The notes: generated by a model from the sequence alone, not told the origin. A DNA stretch of 64,000 nt from Glaciecola sp. KUL10 (GCF_003203515.1 NZ_BGNG01000004.1:300278-364277); one strand, 5' to 3'; shown: positions 8,816 to 18,818, counted from the first letter of the stretch. Program-made: numbers and translations.

Positions 8816-11272
8816 ATGAGTAAGCTTTTCTCGTCTGGTTTTATTTCCAAACTTAACCCAATCAGCGCGACTGTTATAGCCGCGATTGGTTTGTCTTCAT
8901 TCTCCATAAACGCGCAGGAAGATGCGTCAAACAACGAACAAGACGCAAGTATGGTAGAGCGTATTATGGTAACGGCCTCTAAACGCCAAACGGGGCTGCA
9001 AGAGACGCCAATTGCGATCTCAGTTACCAGTGCCGAGGCAATAGAACAAACTAAAGTTCTGGACATTCAAGACTTACAATCCCTAGTCCCAACGCTTCGG
9101 GTGACACCTTTACAGCGCTCTACCAATACGAACTTTTCTATCCGTGGATTCGGTAATGGAACTAACAACACAGGTATTGAGCCGTCCGTAGGTGTTTTCA
9201 TTGACGGTGTTTATCGCTCTAGAGCTGCTGCCCAGATAGGTGATTTACCAAGACTTGAACAAGTTGAAATTTTGAGTGGACCACAAAGTACTCTCTTCGG
9301 TAAGAATGCTTCAGCAGGCGTGATTAATGTTCGAACTGGTGCACCCACCTTCGATTTGCGAGCAAAAGTGGAAGCAGGCGTCGGCAACTATAACCAACGT
9401 TTACTCAAGGGATATATTTCGAATGGGATCACCGACGAGTTAGCGTTTAGTTTGTCCGGCGGTATTAACACAAGAGACGGCTTCACCGAGAGTGTGGTTG
9501 GCTTGAATGATTTAAACAATAGAGATCGTTGGAATATTCGAGGCCAGATGTTGTATGAGCCAACCGAAGATACAAGTATTCGCTTTATTGCTGATTACAG
9601 TGAAATTGATGAAAGGTGTTGTACTGTAGCAGACGTTATCAACGGGCCAACAACGGCCGCCGTTCGCGCTTTAGGGGGTGTGGTACTTGATGAATCAGAC
9701 CCGTATGCTTACGAATCCGCGTTAAATGTTGATCCTAATAATAGTGTGGAAGACGGCGGCTTCTCAGTGCAAATCGATGTTGATTATGAAGCGTTTACAC
9801 TCACTTCGATTACCGCGATGCGGAACAACAAATCTAACTATTTTTCTGATGTTGATTACACCTCACTTGATATATTGACCGAAGAAGGCCACACAGATAT
9901 TGATACGTTTACTCAAGAGGTTCGGCTTACATCTTCTGATAACGATGCAAAGTTTAAGTGGATGGTTGGCGGATTTTACTTTAATGAAGAAGTAGATACG
10001 GGTGACACCTTATTCTTTGGCGACGGGACTCGTCCGTTCTTTAACGTACTTGGGTTGACTGACTTGCTTGCAGGTGTTGAACAGCTTTACGCCCAAGCAC
10101 CGGGTACTTTTTTTGGGCCGGATGTGTTGGTCAACAGTGAGTTTTTACAGAAGAACGATGCAATCTCATTATTTGTGAATATGGACTATGACTTAAGCGA
10201 AAGTTTAACAGCCACTCTTGGTTTAAACTACACCAAAGATGAGAAGGAAGTGTCGATAGAGCAAAGAAACACTGATGTCTTATCTTCTATTGATTTTAAT
10301 ACTGACCCAACTGTCTTCGGTGTTCCTTTAGCATTTGTTCCAGACTTAGCGCCTTTCGTACCAACTTTACAAGGTGTGCAATTTTTACCACCACAACTAA
10401 TTTTTCCCAATGAAGTTGAAGATGGTAAAACTGATGATAGCGATGTGACATATTCCTTGCGCTTAGCATATACTCATAATGATAACTTTAACTTTTTTGC
10501 TACCGTCGCAACTGGTTTTAAGGCGTCTTCATGGAATCTATCTAGAGACACTCGTCCGTTCCCCGAGGATCAAGCTGCATTAAATGCCGCCGGTTTGCTG
10601 AGAGCAAACCAAAGCTATGGTACGAGGTTTGCCGGTGCTGAAGAGTCAACAGTATATGAATTGGGAATGAAAACTCGTTTTCAAAATGCGGCGTTCAATG
10701 TCACTTTGTTTGATCAAACAATTGAAGGCTTTCAGTCAAGTACCTTCGTAGGGACTGGCTTTGTACTCGCAAATGCAGGCCAGCAGTCGTCAAAAGGAAT
10801 TGAGTTCGACTCATTGATTCAAATTAGCGATTCATTCACTCTGACCCTAGCAGGCTTATTACTTGACCCTGTCTACGATTCTTTTGTGGGCGCCTCTGGT
10901 TTAACGGGCCCTGTTGATTTAAGTGGTGAGAAACCGGCAGGCATTCATGAGCGTTCTTATACAGCCGGTCTGAAATACGACTTTAGTTTCGATAATGGTG
11001 CGCTTGGTTATGCAAGAGTTGATTACCAACATGAAAGTGATGTTAGGCTGGTAGCAAATGTGCCAGAAAGCATGAGACGCGAAGTTAACACTTGGAATGC
11101 AAGTGCGGGTTTGAGCTTTGAAAACGGAGTTGATTTACAAGTATGGGTCCGTAATTTGACCAATGACGAATATTTCTTGTCGGCATTTCCACCACCGATC
11201 CAAGCGGGTTCGTTTAACGCTTACCCAAATCAACCAAGAACATTTGGGGCGTCAGTTTCATACACGTTCTAA
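8816..11272 (+). CDS. TonB-dependent outer-membrane receptor
   Basis: 818 residues. After a long N-terminal signal region (cleavage probably near SINAQ, about residue 34) comes a TonB-box-like VERIMVTASKR. The plug domain follows (LQETPIAISVTSAEAI, SIRGFGNGTNN, GVFIDGVYRSR, VEILSGPQSTLFGKNASAG). A 22-strand barrel ends in the expected aromatic C-terminus, FGASVSYTF. This class takes up siderophores, vitamins or oligosaccharides using proton-motive force through TonB/ExbBD. The plug and barrel style is that of the many marine receptors annotated for unknown carbon sources. No transporter or hydrolase neighbours give the substrate. The gene is intact, unlike the second receptor in this window. 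Confidence 0.92.
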   Translation: MSKLFSSGFISKLNPISATVIAAIGLSSFSINAQEDASNNEQDASMVERIMVTASKRQTGLQETPIAISVTSAEAIEQTKVLDIQDLQSLVPTLRVTPLQRSTNTNFSIRGFGNGTNNTGIEPSVGVFIDGVYRSRAAAQIGDLPRLEQVEILSGPQSTLFGKNASAGVINVRTGAPTFDLRAKVEAGVGNYNQRLLKGYISNGITDELAFSLSGGINTRDGFTESVVGLNDLNNRDRWNIRGQMLYEPTEDTSIRFIADYSEIDERCCTVADVINGPTTAAVRALGGVVLDESDPYAYESALNVDPNNSVEDGGFSVQIDVDYEAFTLTSITAMRNNKSNYFSDVDYTSLDILTEEGHTDIDTFTQEVRLTSSDNDAKFKWMVGGFYFNEEVDTGDTLFFGDGTRPFFNVLGLTDLLAGVEQLYAQAPGTFFGPDVLVNSEFLQKNDAISLFVNMDYDLSESLTATLGLNYTKDEKEVSIEQRNTDVLSSIDFNTDPTVFGVPLAFVPDLAPFVPTLQGVQFLPPQLIFPNEVEDGKTDDSDVTYSLRLAYTHNDNFNFFATVATGFKASSWNLSRDTRPFPEDQAALNAAGLLRANQSYGTRFAGAEESTVYELGMKTRFQNAAFNVTLFDQTIEGFQSSTFVGTGFVLANAGQQSSKGIEFDSLIQISDSFTLTLAGLLLDPVYDSFVGASGLTGPVDLSGEKPAGIHERSYTAGLKYDFSFDNGALGYARVDYQHESDVRLVANVPESMRREVNTWNASAGLSFENGVDLQVWVRNLTNDEYFLSAFPPPIQAGSFNAYPNQPRTFGASVSYTF

Positions 11273-11300
11273 CAGGGTATAACGTTATCAATAAAACACA

Positions 11301-11330
11301 AAAACCACTTCAATTTTGAAGTGGTTTTTT
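11301..11330. terminator. Bidirectional terminator between receptor gene and dnaB
   Basis: AAAACCACTTCA pairs perfectly with TGAAGTGGTTTT around an ATTT loop, with T runs on both strands (TTTTTT at 11325-11330 and the A run on the left). It lies between two convergent stops at 11272 and 11329 and can serve both transcripts. Confidence 0.88.
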
Positions 11331-12738
11331 AATACTCATCGTCGTATTCTGGGCCAGCGTAATTGTCAAAACGCGAGAACTGCCCTTGGAAAGTAAGTCT
11401 ACTCGTTCCTATAGGTCCATTACGCTGTTTACCAATAATAATTTCTGCGATGCCTTTTAACTCACTGTTCTCATGGTAGACCTCATCTCGATAGATAAAC
11501 ATGATCAAATCGGCATCTTGCTCTATTGAACCCGATTCACGTAAGTCAGAGTTTATTGGTCGTTTATCTGCTCGTTGCTCTAGGCCACGGTTTAATTGAG
11601 AGAGTGCGACAACTGGCACTTCTAATTCTTTGGCTAAGGCTTTGAGTGATCGAGAGATTTCTGCGATCTCTAGTGTGCGATTATCACTTAGTGAAGGCAC
11701 GCGCATTAGTTGAAGGTAATCAACCATTATTAGCGATATTCCACCTTTTTCTTTCACAATTTTACGTGCACGCGTCCTGAGTTCCATAGGCGTCAAACCT
11801 GAAGAATCATCGATAAATAAATTATCTTTTTCTTTCAAATGCTTGATAGTGGCTGACATCCGTGACCATTCATTATCATCGAGTTGAGCTGTACGTATAT
11901 TGGTCTGGTTAACTCGACTCAATGAAGCAAGCATCCTCATCATGATCTGTTCGGCTGGCATCTCTAAACTAAATACCAACACGGGTTTATCTTGCATGAG
12001 CATCGCGTTTTCACAGAGATTCATAGCAAAAGTCGTTTTACCCATTGATGGTCGAGCAGCGACAATAATTAGGTCAGAGGGTTGAAGGCCACTTGTTTTT
12101 TGATCTAGGTCTGAGAAACCGGTCGAGACGCCGGTAATATCGCTACCTTGTTTTACTAATTCATCGAGGCGAGTGACGGTTTTAGTCAGCACGTTTGTGA
12201 CATCTTTCGGTCCTTCGTTTTCACCTTGCCTTTTTTGCGCAATTTCAAAAACTTTGCTCTCGGCGATATCTAAAATATCTGTACTATCACGTCCTTCAGG
12301 GTGATAACCAATTTCTGCAATATCGTGGGCCACACCGATCAGTTCTCTGACAACGGCTCGCTCTTTTATAATATTTGCGTACGCCACCACGTTGGCTGCA
12401 CTGGGTGTATTTTGAGCAAGCTCGATTAGATACGCAAAACCGCCAGCTTCCTCAAGTTGGTCGTGTTGTTCCAAAATGTTCTTGACGGTTGTCGTGTCGA
12501 CGGCTTGATTTTGGTTGAGAAGTTTCAGGATGGCAGAGTAAATAACACGGTGTGCACGATTATAGAAATCATCTTCAACAACAATTTCGACCACTTTGTC
12601 CCACGAATCAGGTGCGATCAACATACTCCCTAACACCGATTGCTCAGCTTCGAGTGAATGAGGGGGAATTTTCAGTTGTGCAACTTCGTCTTTGCTGTAA
12701 TTGTCGTTTTGGCTCAAAGTCATATCAAAGTTTGTCAT
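11329..12738 (-). CDS. dnaB: Replicative DNA helicase DnaB
   Basis: 469 residues, the usual DnaB length with no intein. The N-terminal domain (PPHSLEAEQSVLGSML) that contacts primase is followed by a linker and the RecA-like C-terminal domain. Walker A is ARPSMGKTTFA (about 228-238). The Walker B strand is ISLIMVDYLQLM and the arginine-finger region ADLIMFIYRDE comes near the end. The hexamer unwinds DNA ahead of the replisome. The start at 12738 is followed by a second in-frame ATG five codons later, so the true N-terminus could be either. No rplI or alr gene is linked here; the gene stands alone next to the GGDEF sensor. Confidence 0.96.
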   Translation of the reverse strand: MTNFDMTLSQNDNYSKDEVAQLKIPPHSLEAEQSVLGSMLIAPDSWDKVVEIVVEDDFYNRAHRVIYSAILKLLNQNQAVDTTTVKNILEQHDQLEEAGGFAYLIELAQNTPSAANVVAYANIIKERAVVRELIGVAHDIAEIGYHPEGRDSTDILDIAESKVFEIAQKRQGENEGPKDVTNVLTKTVTRLDELVKQGSDITGVSTGFSDLDQKTSGLQPSDLIIVAARPSMGKTTFAMNLCENAMLMQDKPVLVFSLEMPAEQIMMRMLASLSRVNQTNIRTAQLDDNEWSRMSATIKHLKEKDNLFIDDSSGLTPMELRTRARKIVKEKGGISLIMVDYLQLMRVPSLSDNRTLEIAEISRSLKALAKELEVPVVALSQLNRGLEQRADKRPINSDLRESGSIEQDADLIMFIYRDEVYHENSELKGIAEIIIGKQRNGPIGTSRLTFQGQFSRFDNYAGPEYDDEY

Positions 12739-12964
12739 TAACGGGTCGATAATTATGCGTCAAATCTTGACGTCTGTCTTTATTAAAACCATAAGAAAAC
12801 TTCACCAATCTTAAATGCAACCATTATCTCTATGTAAACCGGCAGATTTTATATAACCATTAAAATTGCCAGTATAATTTTTCAGCTAATCATTGTATGG
12901 TGATAGCGTAAGCAAAATAAATGAATCTGACTCATTCAAGGAAGGTTAAAGCCATTAATCAATA

Positions 12965-15934
12965 ATGCAGCACTTTTTCAAGATCACATATTTATTCATA
13001 TTTTACTCTATCTTGTCATATGGCGGGCTAGTAAAGGCAGAAATGAAGCACCTTCAGAGCAAGAAATTTGGCGTAGCCGAAGGACTTTCTCAAGTCTCTG
13101 TTTTAGATATCGAACAAGATCGCGAGGGGTTTATTTGGGTAGCGACTCAAGCAGGTATTGATAGATTTAATGGCGCAGAGTTTACTTACATTGGCGCGAA
13201 TATTGATTTATCCAAAGGACTACCAGCCAATTTTGTGAACCGCTTACTCTATGATAGTCAAAACAATGTACTTTATGTTGCAACGATAAATGGACTGAGT
13301 AAGTTATCCTTAAGTGACAATACGTTTACGCCTATTCCTCTTGCTAGGCTCAATGGTGAACATGACCTCAATGTGCTTTCAATGCATTTTGATGACAAAC
13401 GCAACTTATGGGTGGGGACTTCAAAGAGTTTATTTGTGCGACCAGAGGGCACATCTACTTTCAATCATATTCAAATAGCTGAGCAGTTGAGTGTAAATGA
13501 TATCATCAGCCTCCCCAACAATGATTTATTGCTCGCGACTTCATTGGGGGTAAGGCGTCTTCCGAATGAGCGCTATCAGTTAACCAAATTAATTCCAGAG
13601 GTTAAAAAAGCTTATCGCCTTTTAATGGATGACCAAAGCCGTTTATGGGTGGGCACTGATTCACAAGGTACTTTTGTATATAAACTCAATGAAGAGCAAA
13701 ATTTTTCGCTACTGCACCAGTACTCAACGGCAAATGGCTTAATTGGAGATGAAATTAATGCAATGATGCAAGGCTCTGATGGCACAATTTGGATTGGTTC
13801 ATCCCAAGGCGTCAATATTGTTGACAAAGGGGTCTTAGACCAAGTCCGGGATATCACAGGTATTCTGAAGCTTGAGCCGAAGGTTGATAGTTATAACGTT
13901 ATTAGTTTTTTTGAATCTAAGAACGGGCAGATATTCGTTGGAACACGCAATACCGGATTCTCGGTCATTGATACTAATTCCACATTGTTATCGAGGAAAA
14001 GATTCGGTGCCGCAAAAGGCGTTGAAAACCTAGTGAACGAAACCGCAGACTCGTTTTGGGCGACTACTCAAAATGGGGTGTTTAGATTTAACAATCGAGG
14101 AGATATCGAAGGCCCTTGGAACTTTACTGAAGCGATGCTAAAGAAGGTAGGGTTTAATGCTATTTCTGGAGTGGATTACGATAACGTAAATAAGACCCTT
14201 TGGCTGTCTAGTCGCAAGGGCTTAGCTAAATTCCAGGTCGGCAATGAATTTATTGAGATGTATGATTTTGAAAGTGTCAGAATCTATTCTATCTCACTTC
14301 GGCAAAATGGTGACCTTTGGTTAGGTGGTGCAGAAACTGGTCTTTACTTGTATCGGCCTGAGAGTAAAGAAGTGCTCAAGCATTGGGATATGCCATTGGT
14401 CACTAATATTCTGGAAGTCAGTCCTCAAGAAACGTGGATTGCGACGACAGGTGGGCTGTTTAGGGTAAACTTAGAGCAAGATACTATTACTCAATACAGA
14501 CATAATGAATTTGAACCAAACTCATTACCACTTGATGGTCTAGGTTGGATTTCTCGAAAAAATGAACGAGAATTTTACCTTGGTACGCTCGGAAGGGGGG
14601 CTTGGTTAATGACCTTGAGTGCTAACCGTTTTGAGGTTTCCTTTAGTCCATTATCGACTGATCCCGTCATTAAAGGTGCATCAATTGGAGCAATTCTCGA
14701 AGGCAATGATAACGGCTTATGGATCCCGACCACTTCTAATCTTCTAAGGCTAGATAAAACGACAAAAGCAGTAACCGTGTTTGATAAAAACGACGGTGCC
14801 AATGAAGGCGGTTACTATGTCAGTGCAGCATCTTATGATTCTTTGGGAAATTTGTATTTTGCAGGTTTAAATGGTTTAACTTATTTTAATCCACGCCAGT
14901 TGGATGTAAATGACTATTTACCACCTGTGCATATTGATGGATTAAGCATCGTATCAAAAACAAAAGCCGCTAATGCAGCGACAAATATTAAACAGTTTAG
15001 TCAACTCGATATCCCAGATACTGTTACGCTTTCACCAGATGATTTAATGATAAACGTTGATATAGTTGCGCTAGAGTATGCTGATGTGCCCGATCTGAAA
15101 TATGCTTATCGAGTACCAGAAATTGATCCATCTTGGCAAACCCTAGAATTAGGGAAACGCTCTGCGACGCTAATGAACCTTGACCCCGGCAATTACTCTT
15201 TTGAGATGAAAGTTCGCAATCGCTTTTTGCAGTGGTCTCAAGGTGAAGTCGGCTTGAAAATCACTGTGCTACCAAGTTGGTGGCAAACAACACCAGCCAA
15301 ACTAGTGTTTTTGTTCTTGTTTCTCTTTATTATATTTTCGCTTTATAAATGGCGAACCTATCAATTTAGAAAACGCTCTAGAATTCTTGAGCAACAAGTC
15401 GCAGAACAAACTGTCGCCCTTAAAAAAGCAAATGATTCATTAACTCTTCTGTCCATGCAGGACAGTCTATTAGATGTTTTCAATCGACGTGGTTTTTTAG
15501 AGTGGCTTGAGCGCGAAGACGCAAAATATAAGCGCAGTGGCAAGCCTTACTCTATTTTACTCTTAGATGTCGATCACTTTAAGAAAGTTAACGATCGCTT
15601 TGGCCATGCGAGTGGCGATAAGGCGCTCCTGCACATAACCGACGTTTTAAAGAAAAATGTGCGAGGTCAGGATTCTATTGCGCGTTGGGGAGGTGAAGAG
15701 TTTATTATTCTTTTGCCTTATACCAATATCAATGATGCAAGTTTGGTTGCTGAAAAAATAAGAGCCGCCGTCGAAAATGCACCTTTAATGCTTAATAATG
15801 TGACTATTCACTGCACGATTACTTGTGGTATCGCATCCATCAAAGACTTTGATGCCTTTGAGGAATGCGTTAGTCATGCCGATATGATGTTATATAAAGG
15901 CAAGGAAGAGGGGCGCAACCGCGTCGTTTATTAG
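12965..15934 (+). CDS. Two-component-type propeller sensor with GGDEF domain (diguanylate cyclase)
   Basis: 989 residues. A signal peptide leads into two beta propellers built from Reg_prop repeats, recognisable by recurring GLSQVSVLDIEQDREGFIWV, NLWVGTSKSL and TIWIGSSQGVN. A Y_Y_Y domain (LKYAYRVPE...GNYSFEMKVRNRF) and one membrane helix near 775-797 follow. A short coiled coil comes next, then a GGDEF domain with active-site GGEEF at 909-913. An RxxD inhibitory site (RGQD, 900-903) lies five residues before it. The periplasmic propeller should sense a ligand and set synthesis of cyclic di-GMP in the cytoplasm. No EAL domain is present. The 3' end overlaps the convergent DUF4097 stop by four bases. 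Confidence 0.92.
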   Translation: MQHFFKITYLFIFYSILSYGGLVKAEMKHLQSKKFGVAEGLSQVSVLDIEQDREGFIWVATQAGIDRFNGAEFTYIGANIDLSKGLPANFVNRLLYDSQNNVLYVATINGLSKLSLSDNTFTPIPLARLNGEHDLNVLSMHFDDKRNLWVGTSKSLFVRPEGTSTFNHIQIAEQLSVNDIISLPNNDLLLATSLGVRRLPNERYQLTKLIPEVKKAYRLLMDDQSRLWVGTDSQGTFVYKLNEEQNFSLLHQYSTANGLIGDEINAMMQGSDGTIWIGSSQGVNIVDKGVLDQVRDITGILKLEPKVDSYNVISFFESKNGQIFVGTRNTGFSVIDTNSTLLSRKRFGAAKGVENLVNETADSFWATTQNGVFRFNNRGDIEGPWNFTEAMLKKVGFNAISGVDYDNVNKTLWLSSRKGLAKFQVGNEFIEMYDFESVRIYSISLRQNGDLWLGGAETGLYLYRPESKEVLKHWDMPLVTNILEVSPQETWIATTGGLFRVNLEQDTITQYRHNEFEPNSLPLDGLGWISRKNEREFYLGTLGRGAWLMTLSANRFEVSFSPLSTDPVIKGASIGAILEGNDNGLWIPTTSNLLRLDKTTKAVTVFDKNDGANEGGYYVSAASYDSLGNLYFAGLNGLTYFNPRQLDVNDYLPPVHIDGLSIVSKTKAANAATNIKQFSQLDIPDTVTLSPDDLMINVDIVALEYADVPDLKYAYRVPEIDPSWQTLELGKRSATLMNLDPGNYSFEMKVRNRFLQWSQGEVGLKITVLPSWWQTTPAKLVFLFLFLFIIFSLYKWRTYQFRKRSRILEQQVAEQTVALKKANDSLTLLSMQDSLLDVFNRRGFLEWLEREDAKYKRSGKPYSILLLDVDHFKKVNDRFGHASGDKALLHITDVLKKNVRGQDSIARWGGEEFIILLPYTNINDASLVAEKIRAAVENAPLMLNNVTIHCTITCGIASIKDFDAFEECVSHADMMLYKGKEEGRNRVVY

Positions 15935-16926
15935 TGAGTTTCTAACCTTACTTTTCCATGTACAGTTGAGACCTCTACCTTAGAAGAAGCTTCAGCCGTT
16001 TCAAACTTTAACCATCTGCGTGGACCGTATTTTGCGCGGCTCATTTTTTGGTCAGTTATTTTATTTTTAATGGATCCACCCGCATGGGCTTCGACATCAA
16101 AACGAGCTAAAACGGGGCCTTTGAAACTTAACTCAATCAAACCGCCAACTGATGAAGCTCTTACATCGGCTTTTGCATTTAATGACAATTTGGCTTCAAT
16201 CGAACCATTGACTGTTTGAAGTTCAAGCTCGTCTATTTTATCGAGTTCAAGCTCTATATCACCATTAACTGTTTCAGCTATAATCTCGGGACTATCACTT
16301 GTCACTCTGATATCGCCGTTAACGGTACTTAAATTGAGTTCGCTCGCTTTTAAATGTTTGGCTTTGACATCTCCATTGACCGTTTCAATCGTCAATTCAC
16401 CTTCCACTTCTCGAGCATTGATGTCACCATTTACTGACTCTAAACGAATGCGACCTGAAATCTTTTCAGCGGTCATATCACCGTTAACCACCTCTGCAGC
16501 AATGCCACCATGTATGTTTTCTAGACTAACATCTGAGTTGGTCGTGGTATATTCTAAGCGGCTTTTTAAGGGAATGTAGATCATCAAATTGTCATCAGCC
16601 TCATCACCCCAGTTATTCCATTTGTTCCATTTGCCGTCTTTTTTAATATCAACCACCACTAATACCGTTTTGCCTCTGCGTTCAAAAATGAATTTTTCTG
16701 TGCGCTCACCAAGCTCACCGCTTACCCTAACTTCATTTTTATCCCAACCTATTATTTGTGCTTTCCCTGCTATGTGCTCGACTTCAACGTTACCATTAGG
16801 ATCTGCTTCGAGCGTTTTATCTATTTCTTGTTTTTCTGCTAGCGCCACCATACTCACTAAAAACAATAGGGAAACTAGTATGCTTTTCAACGTGATACTG
16901 TATTTTACAGGTGTGATAATTTTCAT
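15931..16926 (-). CDS. DUF4097 family beta-strand repeat protein
   Basis: 331 residues with a signal peptide (ending near MVALAEKQ) and then a run of short strands repeating the core TVNGD or VNGD, for example EVVNGDMTAEKI, ESVNGDINARE, ETVNGDVKAKH and STVNGDIRVTS. The repeats predict a right-handed beta-solenoid of DUF4097 type, located in the periplasm or at the envelope. It starts 12 bases after the anti-sigma-like gene and forms the last gene of the ECF operon. DUF4097 proteins often accompany ECF systems and may monitor or stabilise the envelope, but no activity is established here. Confidence 0.82.
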   Translation of the reverse strand: MKIITPVKYSITLKSILVSLLFLVSMVALAEKQEIDKTLEADPNGNVEVEHIAGKAQIIGWDKNEVRVSGELGERTEKFIFERRGKTVLVVVDIKKDGKWNKWNNWGDEADDNLMIYIPLKSRLEYTTTNSDVSLENIHGGIAAEVVNGDMTAEKISGRIRLESVNGDINAREVEGELTIETVNGDVKAKHLKASELNLSTVNGDIRVTSDSPEIIAETVNGDIELELDKIDELELQTVNGSIEAKLSLNAKADVRASSVGGLIELSFKGPVLARFDVEAHAGGSIKNKITDQKMSRAKYGPRRWLKFETAEASSKVEVSTVHGKVRLETH

Positions 16927-16938
16927 GAGATACCTCTT

Positions 16939-17421
16939 TTAAATTTGATTCCAGCTTGGCGCATGAACGCGCTCAATCAAGCTCATTTGTTGTTCATATA
17001 CATGCTTAAGCATCTTCAGCAGTGCAGGGTTATTTGGTTCTTCCTCCAAGGCTTTTTTTATTGCGTTGGCTGCTTCATCTAATTCTGAAATTTGTTGTTG
17101 CCAGTTTTCTGTTGCACTCGTTTGATTTTTGTATTGAACCAACAGCGCTTGCTTTTGAGCTTGATGCTGTTCGCTTAATACGGCTACTAATTCACTTCCC
17201 TGAACTGTTTTACCGCTTTGGAAACTAAACCAAGCCACAAAACTCATTACCATCAAAGAAGCAGCTAATCCGTATGTCATCTTGGATGCACTTAGCTTTG
17301 TTGAATGTGGTTTTGAAATGGCTTTTTCTATCCCTAACCACAAGTCTCTGTCGGGCGCTTGTTCTGATGGTAAGCGCTTGATTTCATCATTTAAGTGCTT
17401 TTCAAACGTTTGTTTACTCAT
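16939..17421 (-). CDS. Probable membrane anti-sigma factor
   Basis: 160 residues. The N-terminal 50 residues are charged and cytoplasmic, with LPSEQAPDRDLWLGIEKAI as the best conserved-looking stretch. One membrane helix (MTYGLAASLMVMSFVAWF) follows near residues 48-65. The periplasmic tail is a Gln- and Glu-rich helical segment likely to form a coiled coil. It overlaps the ECF sigma gene by eight bases, the usual arrangement for a cognate anti-sigma factor, and that position is the main ground for the call. No zinc-binding HxxxCxxC motif is visible, so it is not of the classical ZAS type. Confidence 0.68.
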   Translation of the reverse strand: MSKQTFEKHLNDEIKRLPSEQAPDRDLWLGIEKAISKPHSTKLSASKMTYGLAASLMVMSFVAWFSFQSGKTVQGSELVAVLSEQHQAQKQALLVQYKNQTSATENWQQQISELDEAANAIKKALEEEPNNPALLKMLKHVYEQQMSLIERVHAPSWNQI

Positions 17422-17974
17422 TAGTCATCCACTCCTGCAGTAACTTCTTTGCTCGATGAAGTTGAGCTTTACTTGACCCTACTGCCATACCTAATATTTC
17501 GCTTATTTCTTCGTGTCGATAGCCTTCTATGCTATGAAGTACAAATACCCACCGAGCGCGCTCCGGTAATTGGGCGATGTATTGTTCAACTTTATTATCA
17601 TCTGTGTTCATTTCGATACTTTGGTTCGCCGCCTCACTTTCATCGAAATTAAACATCTTTTGCCACCAACCTCTTTGCTTTCGGATATAAGAAATCGTGA
17701 CGTTTGATGTAACACTATGTAACCAAGTTGAAAACTTACTATCACCTTTATAGTTTGATAGTTTCCCCCAAAGCTGAATAAATACTTCTTGGCAAGCATC
17801 TTCTGCCAATGACTTATCTGCACATAGACGCAAACACAACGCATAGACCTTTTTGTGATGCAGTTCATAAAGTGTTTTAAAGGCTTCTTTATCACCATTG
17901 CGAGCAGCAACGATCACTTCTTCTTGCGAAAGAATATGGGTATCGTTTGCGACAAGGCTAAGGTTTGCTGTCAT
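17414..17974 (-). CDS. ECF-family RNA polymerase sigma factor
   Basis: 186 residues with region 2 (FKTLYELHHKKVYALCLRLC...EDACQEVFIQLWGKL...FSTWLHSVTSNVTISYIRK) and region 4 (LPERARWVFVLHSIEGYRHE, EISEILGMAVGSSKAQLHRA). No region 1.1 or 3 is present, so this is an extracytoplasmic-function sigma factor. It heads a three-gene operon with a membrane protein (8-base overlap) and a DUF4097 protein, which points to control of an envelope response. The promoter it recognises cannot be read with confidence from the 219-base upstream gap. Confidence 0.93.
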   Translation of the reverse strand: MTANLSLVANDTHILSQEEVIVAARNGDKEAFKTLYELHHKKVYALCLRLCADKSLAEDACQEVFIQLWGKLSNYKGDSKFSTWLHSVTSNVTISYIRKQRGWWQKMFNFDESEAANQSIEMNTDDNKVEQYIAQLPERARWVFVLHSIEGYRHEEISEILGMAVGSSKAQLHRAKKLLQEWMTNE

Positions 17975-18193
17975 TTTCTAGCTTCTATTTTGTTGCTTAC
18001 TAGTTTTGTCGAATGCTTCATCATAAAGGTTTAATTCAGTTTTAAATAATTTAATAATGGTTCGATGATTGAGTTCTAAGATTGGAGATAAGTAATATCG
18101 AGCCTTGTCTTCAAAATTGTGATTTCAGAAATTGAATATGTACATTAATTGTGACTATACTTAAGTATAAACAAGGAAGAGACCTCGAAAACC

Positions 18194-18817
18194 ATGTATA
18201 TCGAAGCACTCTATGCTGGCAAACCAACCCCATTTGGTCCAAGAAAAACACCGAGTAGTATTATAAAGCAGCCTTTTCAAACCATTCATGTCGAGTTTGA
18301 TGGGGCTGTTGAAGATGAGCAAGGTAATAAGAAGTTACACGGTGGACCTGAAATGGCTATTCACCAATACTCTCAATTCAGCTATCAAGTGCTCAAAAAC
18401 CATTTTGAAAGCATCGCAGACCGTTTTGTGATTGGCAGCATTGGTGAAAATATTTCTTCGCCTGACATGACAGATGAAAACGTGTTGATCGGTGATATCT
18501 ATAAGATGGGAGATGTTTTATTACAGGTCAGTTCACCTCGTGCTCCTTGCGTTAAAATTAATCAAAGATACTTTCACAAAGATATTGATTTGTTTATCGC
18601 TAAACAAGGAATTACAGGTTGGTACTACCGAGTGATGAGGGAAGGAAAGATTACTATTGGTGACCCCATCACTTTGGAAGATCGAGACGAACAAAACCCT
18701 TCTATTAAAGAAGTTATGAGGCTGGTTAGGACAAAAATGGGTTTAAGAGAACAAAAACAGGAAGCGTCTAACGCCTCTGGTTTGGCTCAAGAGTGGGTGA
18801 AAAAACTAATGAGATAA
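18194..18817 (+). CDS. MOSC domain protein (YiiM-like)
   Basis: 207 residues with the MOSC signature: HGGPEMAIHQYSQFSY near the start of the domain, IGENISSPDMTDENVLIGD, and the conserved Cys stretch VSSPRAPCVKINQRY. MOSC proteins handle molybdenum cofactor or its substrates; YiiM of this type reduces N-hydroxylated bases such as 6-hydroxylaminopurine. The residues WYYRVMREG and the length agree with the YiiM branch. It is a single gene converging on prpF with only six bases between stops. Confidence 0.85.
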   Translation: MYIEALYAGKPTPFGPRKTPSSIIKQPFQTIHVEFDGAVEDEQGNKKLHGGPEMAIHQYSQFSYQVLKNHFESIADRFVIGSIGENISSPDMTDENVLIGDIYKMGDVLLQVSSPRAPCVKINQRYFHKDIDLFIAKQGITGWYYRVMREGKITIGDPITLEDRDEQNPSIKEVMRLVRTKMGLREQKQEASNASGLAQEWVKKLMR

Positions 18818-18818
18818 G

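Noticed and set aside
15361..15543. Minus-strand 60-codon frame inside the GGDEF region
   Set aside because: Shadow of the coding strand with no ribosome site.
16334..16942. Two plus-strand frames opposite the DUF4097 gene
   Set aside because: They mirror the repeated VNGD codons of the real gene on the other strand.
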